DNA from: Proales similis
Lineage: Eukaryota; Rotifera; Eurotatoria; Ploima; Proalidae
Length of the DNA stretch: 64,000 nt
Reading direction: 5' to 3'
Assembly: GCA_019059635.1 (NCBI GenBank)
Contig: JAGVRJ010000005.1
Coordinates: 2,386,296-2,450,295 of the forward strand
Shown piece after piece: positions 61,868 to 64,000 of this stretch; position 1 is the first letter of the stretch; every line of letters starts with the position of its first letter. The position numbers were made by a program, and so were the translations under genes. Below the pieces are notes generated by a model. The model was not told where the DNA came from. It did not search any database and saw only the letters and a program-made list of their open reading frames with translations.

Positions 61868-62298
61868 TTAGGGCTTTGGCCGACTGAGGTATCGGCAACG
61901 GTCCACTCTTTCCCCGTCCTGGGTGACCTCTCCGTCCTCCGTGACCTTTATTTTGGCCACCGTCCGGTCCGTCCGTCCCTTTTGGACCTGGTCTATAAGG
62001 GAATATTTACCCTTGATTTCGGCTTCGCTGAGCCAGATTCCCGCCTCCGGGGGTGTAATTGTTTCTCCGTTGGCTCTGACTCCGCCGTCCGGTTCGAAGT
62101 AGAAGAATTCTTCGGTCATTATAATGTCCTGATCATAAGTGATATATTCCAGCATTGCCACCAGATAGAAGTTGACTGATCTTGGGTGAACGATGGCTAG
62201 GTAGTCCAGTCGTTCCCAAACCCGGTCTTGCTTTGCTCCCAGTCGATCCATCATCCGTTCCATTGTCTGCTGGTTGATTTTCTTTTCGTAGGTGTTCA

Positions 62299-62299
<1 letters not shown>
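61868..62299 (-). CDS. Unrecognised ORF downstream of env, 143 aa
   Basis: I do not recognise a family. Starts MNTYEKKINQQTMERMMDR at the ATG 62299-62297 and is open to 61868. It has a helical N-terminus, then VHPRSVNFYLVAMLEYITYD, an acidic middle (MTEEFFYFEPDGG) and a charged C-terminal part (AKIKVTEDGEVTQDGERVD) that looks like short beta strands. No signal peptide or membrane helix, so probably cytosolic. It lies between env and the polypurine tract, where simple elements have nothing, so it may be an accessory gene. A run of 30 A directly precedes its ATG. The frame is open further upstream through the A-run (as lysines), so an extended start is possible. It appears intact, unlike env. 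Confidence 0.6.

Positions 62300-62300
<1 letters not shown>

Positions 62301-62330
<30 letters not shown>
62301..62330 (-). repeat. Run of 30 A on the coding strand of the retroelement
   Basis: Thirty uninterrupted T on the plus strand, i.e. A30 just 5' of the ATG of the small ORF. Possible origins are a poly(A) tail captured by reverse transcription or simple slippage. It is also a place where sequencing length may be wrong. Confidence 0.9.
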
Positions 62331-62335
<5 letters not shown>

Positions 62336-62370
62336 ATCCTTAAATATTTGAATGGTTAAGTGAGTTTCTT

Positions 62371-64000
62371 TTAGTATTGGCCAAGCCTGTTTATGAGGTC
62401 CTGGGCCCGACTTCTCGGCTTTTCTATCAGCTCCAAGTCGTTCGTTCTCGGCTCCCGTCTGCATTTTGCGAGACGCTTGACTAAGATTGCTAAGAGCGCT
62501 ATCATAATCATTCCCGTTCCAAGAACGAGCGCCGTTCTGTATCCTATTATTTTCTCGACGACCTCTGCGAAGTCTGCTGTGCTTTGGACTTCGTCGTCTA
62601 CTAGCTGTTCTCTTATCTTTTCTGACAGCGTCTCTTTCACTCCCTCGTTCACGTCTTCTATATGTTTGACGAGCGAGTGTTTAAAGTCGTTGAGTTCTTT
62701 AAAATTATGCGACGCGTAATTAAATGACTCGCGTCCTTCCATCTTCGTCCTGATTATGTTGATTTTCCTTCCAACGTTCGAAAGCACTGTTCCATTCTTT
62801 ACGTTAATGAAATTCATTTCGTCGCATCTCTTTGGTGTGCTTTTCTGAGTTATAAAATTCCCGTCTGTAGCCAGCCTGTTTGGTTGGCCTTGCCGCTTTT
62901 AAAAGAGACAAATGCTTCTCTCGTGCAGAGTGAGTTGTTCAGGATCGTCACTTCCTTGGCGTCCGTGCATTCCGCTTTGAACATCTCTCCCGCTTCAGAG
63001 TAAACTACCCAGTCTTTAAGGATGTTTTCTATAAATCCATTAAAGCTGCTAGAAGTAAGGCGCAGTACAGTTTCTGCTAATCTGCACATTTCTTCTGACA
63101 GCGCCTGCCATCTTCTTCTGTTTCTTTCTTCCAGGTGGAATGTCGCTGCATCTATGCTCATTATTGTTAGTGTGTTAACCGAGTCTTGGTTTACGTGCGT
63201 CTCCATGTTTTTTGCTTCTGACTTGTTGACCACCACGACCCCTTCTGTCGAGTTCCATCCTTCGACGCCGCATGCGTTGATCTTCTGGGTTCTCCTGATG
63301 AGGTAGTCCTGGTCAATCCACAGGTCGTTGTATTGCTTCATCCTCCTTTCGGCTATTTTCGTGAAGCTGCAGTTCTTTATTATTTCCTTTTTCCAAACGA
63401 ACAGCCCTTCTTCTGTCTTGCAGAAGAGTCTATCCGCTCTGCAGTATGCGTTTCTTCCGAAATGGATCGGTTTTATCCTTGTATTTGCCTTTGACCGACG
63501 TCTTCCTAGTTCTGCAGTTGAGTTTTTTGAAGACTTTGGTTGTCCAGAGCTCGAAATCGACGCTTGGGTCTTCCTCGTAGCTACAGTACTCCTCGTCGCA
63601 CTTCATCGCCTCTTTTCCGCATCTTCCAGCTATTATCAGGGACCAGCAATCCCCCTCTGTCGGTTCCATGACCACTTCGTTCCTGTATTTTTCCCACTTG
63701 CCGAAAAACGGTTTGTAGGTGGTTATGGTGATCTCTGAAATCCTACAAAAGTAAGCGGTTCCGTCTACTTCATACATCCTTCTCTCCAGTAGTGCCACGT
63801 CCGTTTCGAAGCCTCCTAGATCGCCTCCAATCTTCATGCAGTACTCCTCCTGGATGTTTATCACTTTATCCGTTATTTTGCAAGCTTTAAACTCTCCTTC
63901 TAGTGTTAGTGCTTTCGCCAGTGGTGCGAGTAACCATATCAGCAGTATTGCTGTGAGTCCTGTGTGAGTGTTTCCTCCCTTCACTTCTCTCACGAGTTTG
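62371..64000 (-). pseudogene. env: Envelope-like glycoprotein gene of the retroelement, frame-broken
   Basis: Surface glycoprotein-like gene. The first open piece (to 63430) begins at the window edge with a hydrophobic signal-like segment followed by a cysteine-rich ectodomain. The second piece (63341-62850) is in another frame. The third (62817-62371) is back in the first frame and ends with a helical region, one transmembrane helix and a basic cytoplasmic tail. The size and layout fit a class of membrane-fusion glycoproteins captured by LTR elements, of the negative-strand RNA virus (chuvirus-like or phlebovirus-like) kind rather than the baculovirus-F kind, but I cannot decide this without a profile search. 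Two frame changes (about 63480-63345 and 62850-62820) mean no single full-length product as given; sequencing error is an alternative. Confidence 0.65.

Larger units (their letters stand above)
61475..64000 (-). mobile_element. 3' part of an env-bearing LTR retroelement (continues past window end)
   Basis: On the minus strand, from right to left: env-like gene (broken), an unrecognised ORF, polypurine tract, 3' LTR. This is the order of the 3' end of an endogenous-retrovirus-like element. Gag and pol are expected beyond 64000. Base composition (higher GC, Ser/Phe/Leu runs on the other strand) differs from the host genes. The LTR family also occurs as a solo LTR at 53154 and as fragments at 39198 and 42478. 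Confidence 0.85.

Noticed and set aside
61868-62464. Longer 198-residue version of the small retroelement ORF starting upstream of the A30 run
   Set aside because: The extension overlaps the env C-terminus in another frame and reads the A-run as polylysine; the ATG after the run is the more natural start, although I cannot exclude the longer form.
63430-63480. RKKR-like basic site in the first env piece, resembling a furin cleavage site
   Set aside because: It lies at the end of a frame just before a break; the neighbouring frame over the same bases reads as better-conserved cysteine-containing ectodomain, so the basic run is probably out-of-frame translation.

Overview
This window is genomic DNA from a small-genome invertebrate animal. 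The genes are split by uniformly short GT-AG introns, mostly 52-70 bases, in AT-rich DNA. The proteins are animal-specific: a TRPC channel, an HCN pacemaker channel, a Notch ligand, AP-2 mu and an IP3 receptor. The proteins are rather diverged outside their core motifs, which suggests a fast-evolving lineage. I cannot name the phylum from sequence alone. No bacterial features (operons, Shine-Dalgarno sites, CRISPR) are present.

Bases 1-37,900 are the gene-bearing part. In order: the 3' part of a TRPC-type cation channel (35-2009, +); a complete HCN-type channel (4321-7824, +) with a 12-base microexon; a complete DSL/EGF Notch ligand (9901-15094, +), followed by what looks like an alternative last exon encoding a second transmembrane tail (15349-15902, +); an unrecognised basic protein (16290-16835, -); NVL, a ribosome-biogenesis AAA ATPase (19593-22593, -), head to head with AP2M1 (22930-24432, +); two small unrecognised membrane proteins (24792-25374 and 26265-26815, +); PHAX, the snRNA export adaptor (26988-27805, -), head to head with a full-length IP3 receptor (28018-37899, +). 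TRPC, HCN and the IP3 receptor are all cation channels. TRPC and IP3 receptors act in the same phospholipase C/calcium pathway, but I see nothing in the DNA showing that their proximity matters.

Bases 37,900-64,000 are a repeat graveyard with no host gene that I can support. It holds remnants of Tigger/pogo, Tc1 and mariner DNA transposons; a complete-length but inactivated Ty3/gypsy element (50862-56405) with 199-base LTRs and a 4-base target duplication; a second-family LTR nested in that element's reverse transcriptase; a relic of another gypsy gag; a KRBA2-like integrase fragment; and, at the right edge on the minus strand, the 3' end of an env-bearing LTR element whose LTR family matches the nested solo LTR. 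That env gene is frame-broken and is followed by an unrecognised 143-residue ORF just behind a run of 30 A.

Intron-exon models were built by hand from splice signals, frame continuity and protein family conservation. For the TRPC, HCN, Notch-ligand, AP2M1, PHAX and two small membrane genes the exon lengths add up to an open frame. The centre of the IP3 receptor and the N-terminus of NVL are less certain.
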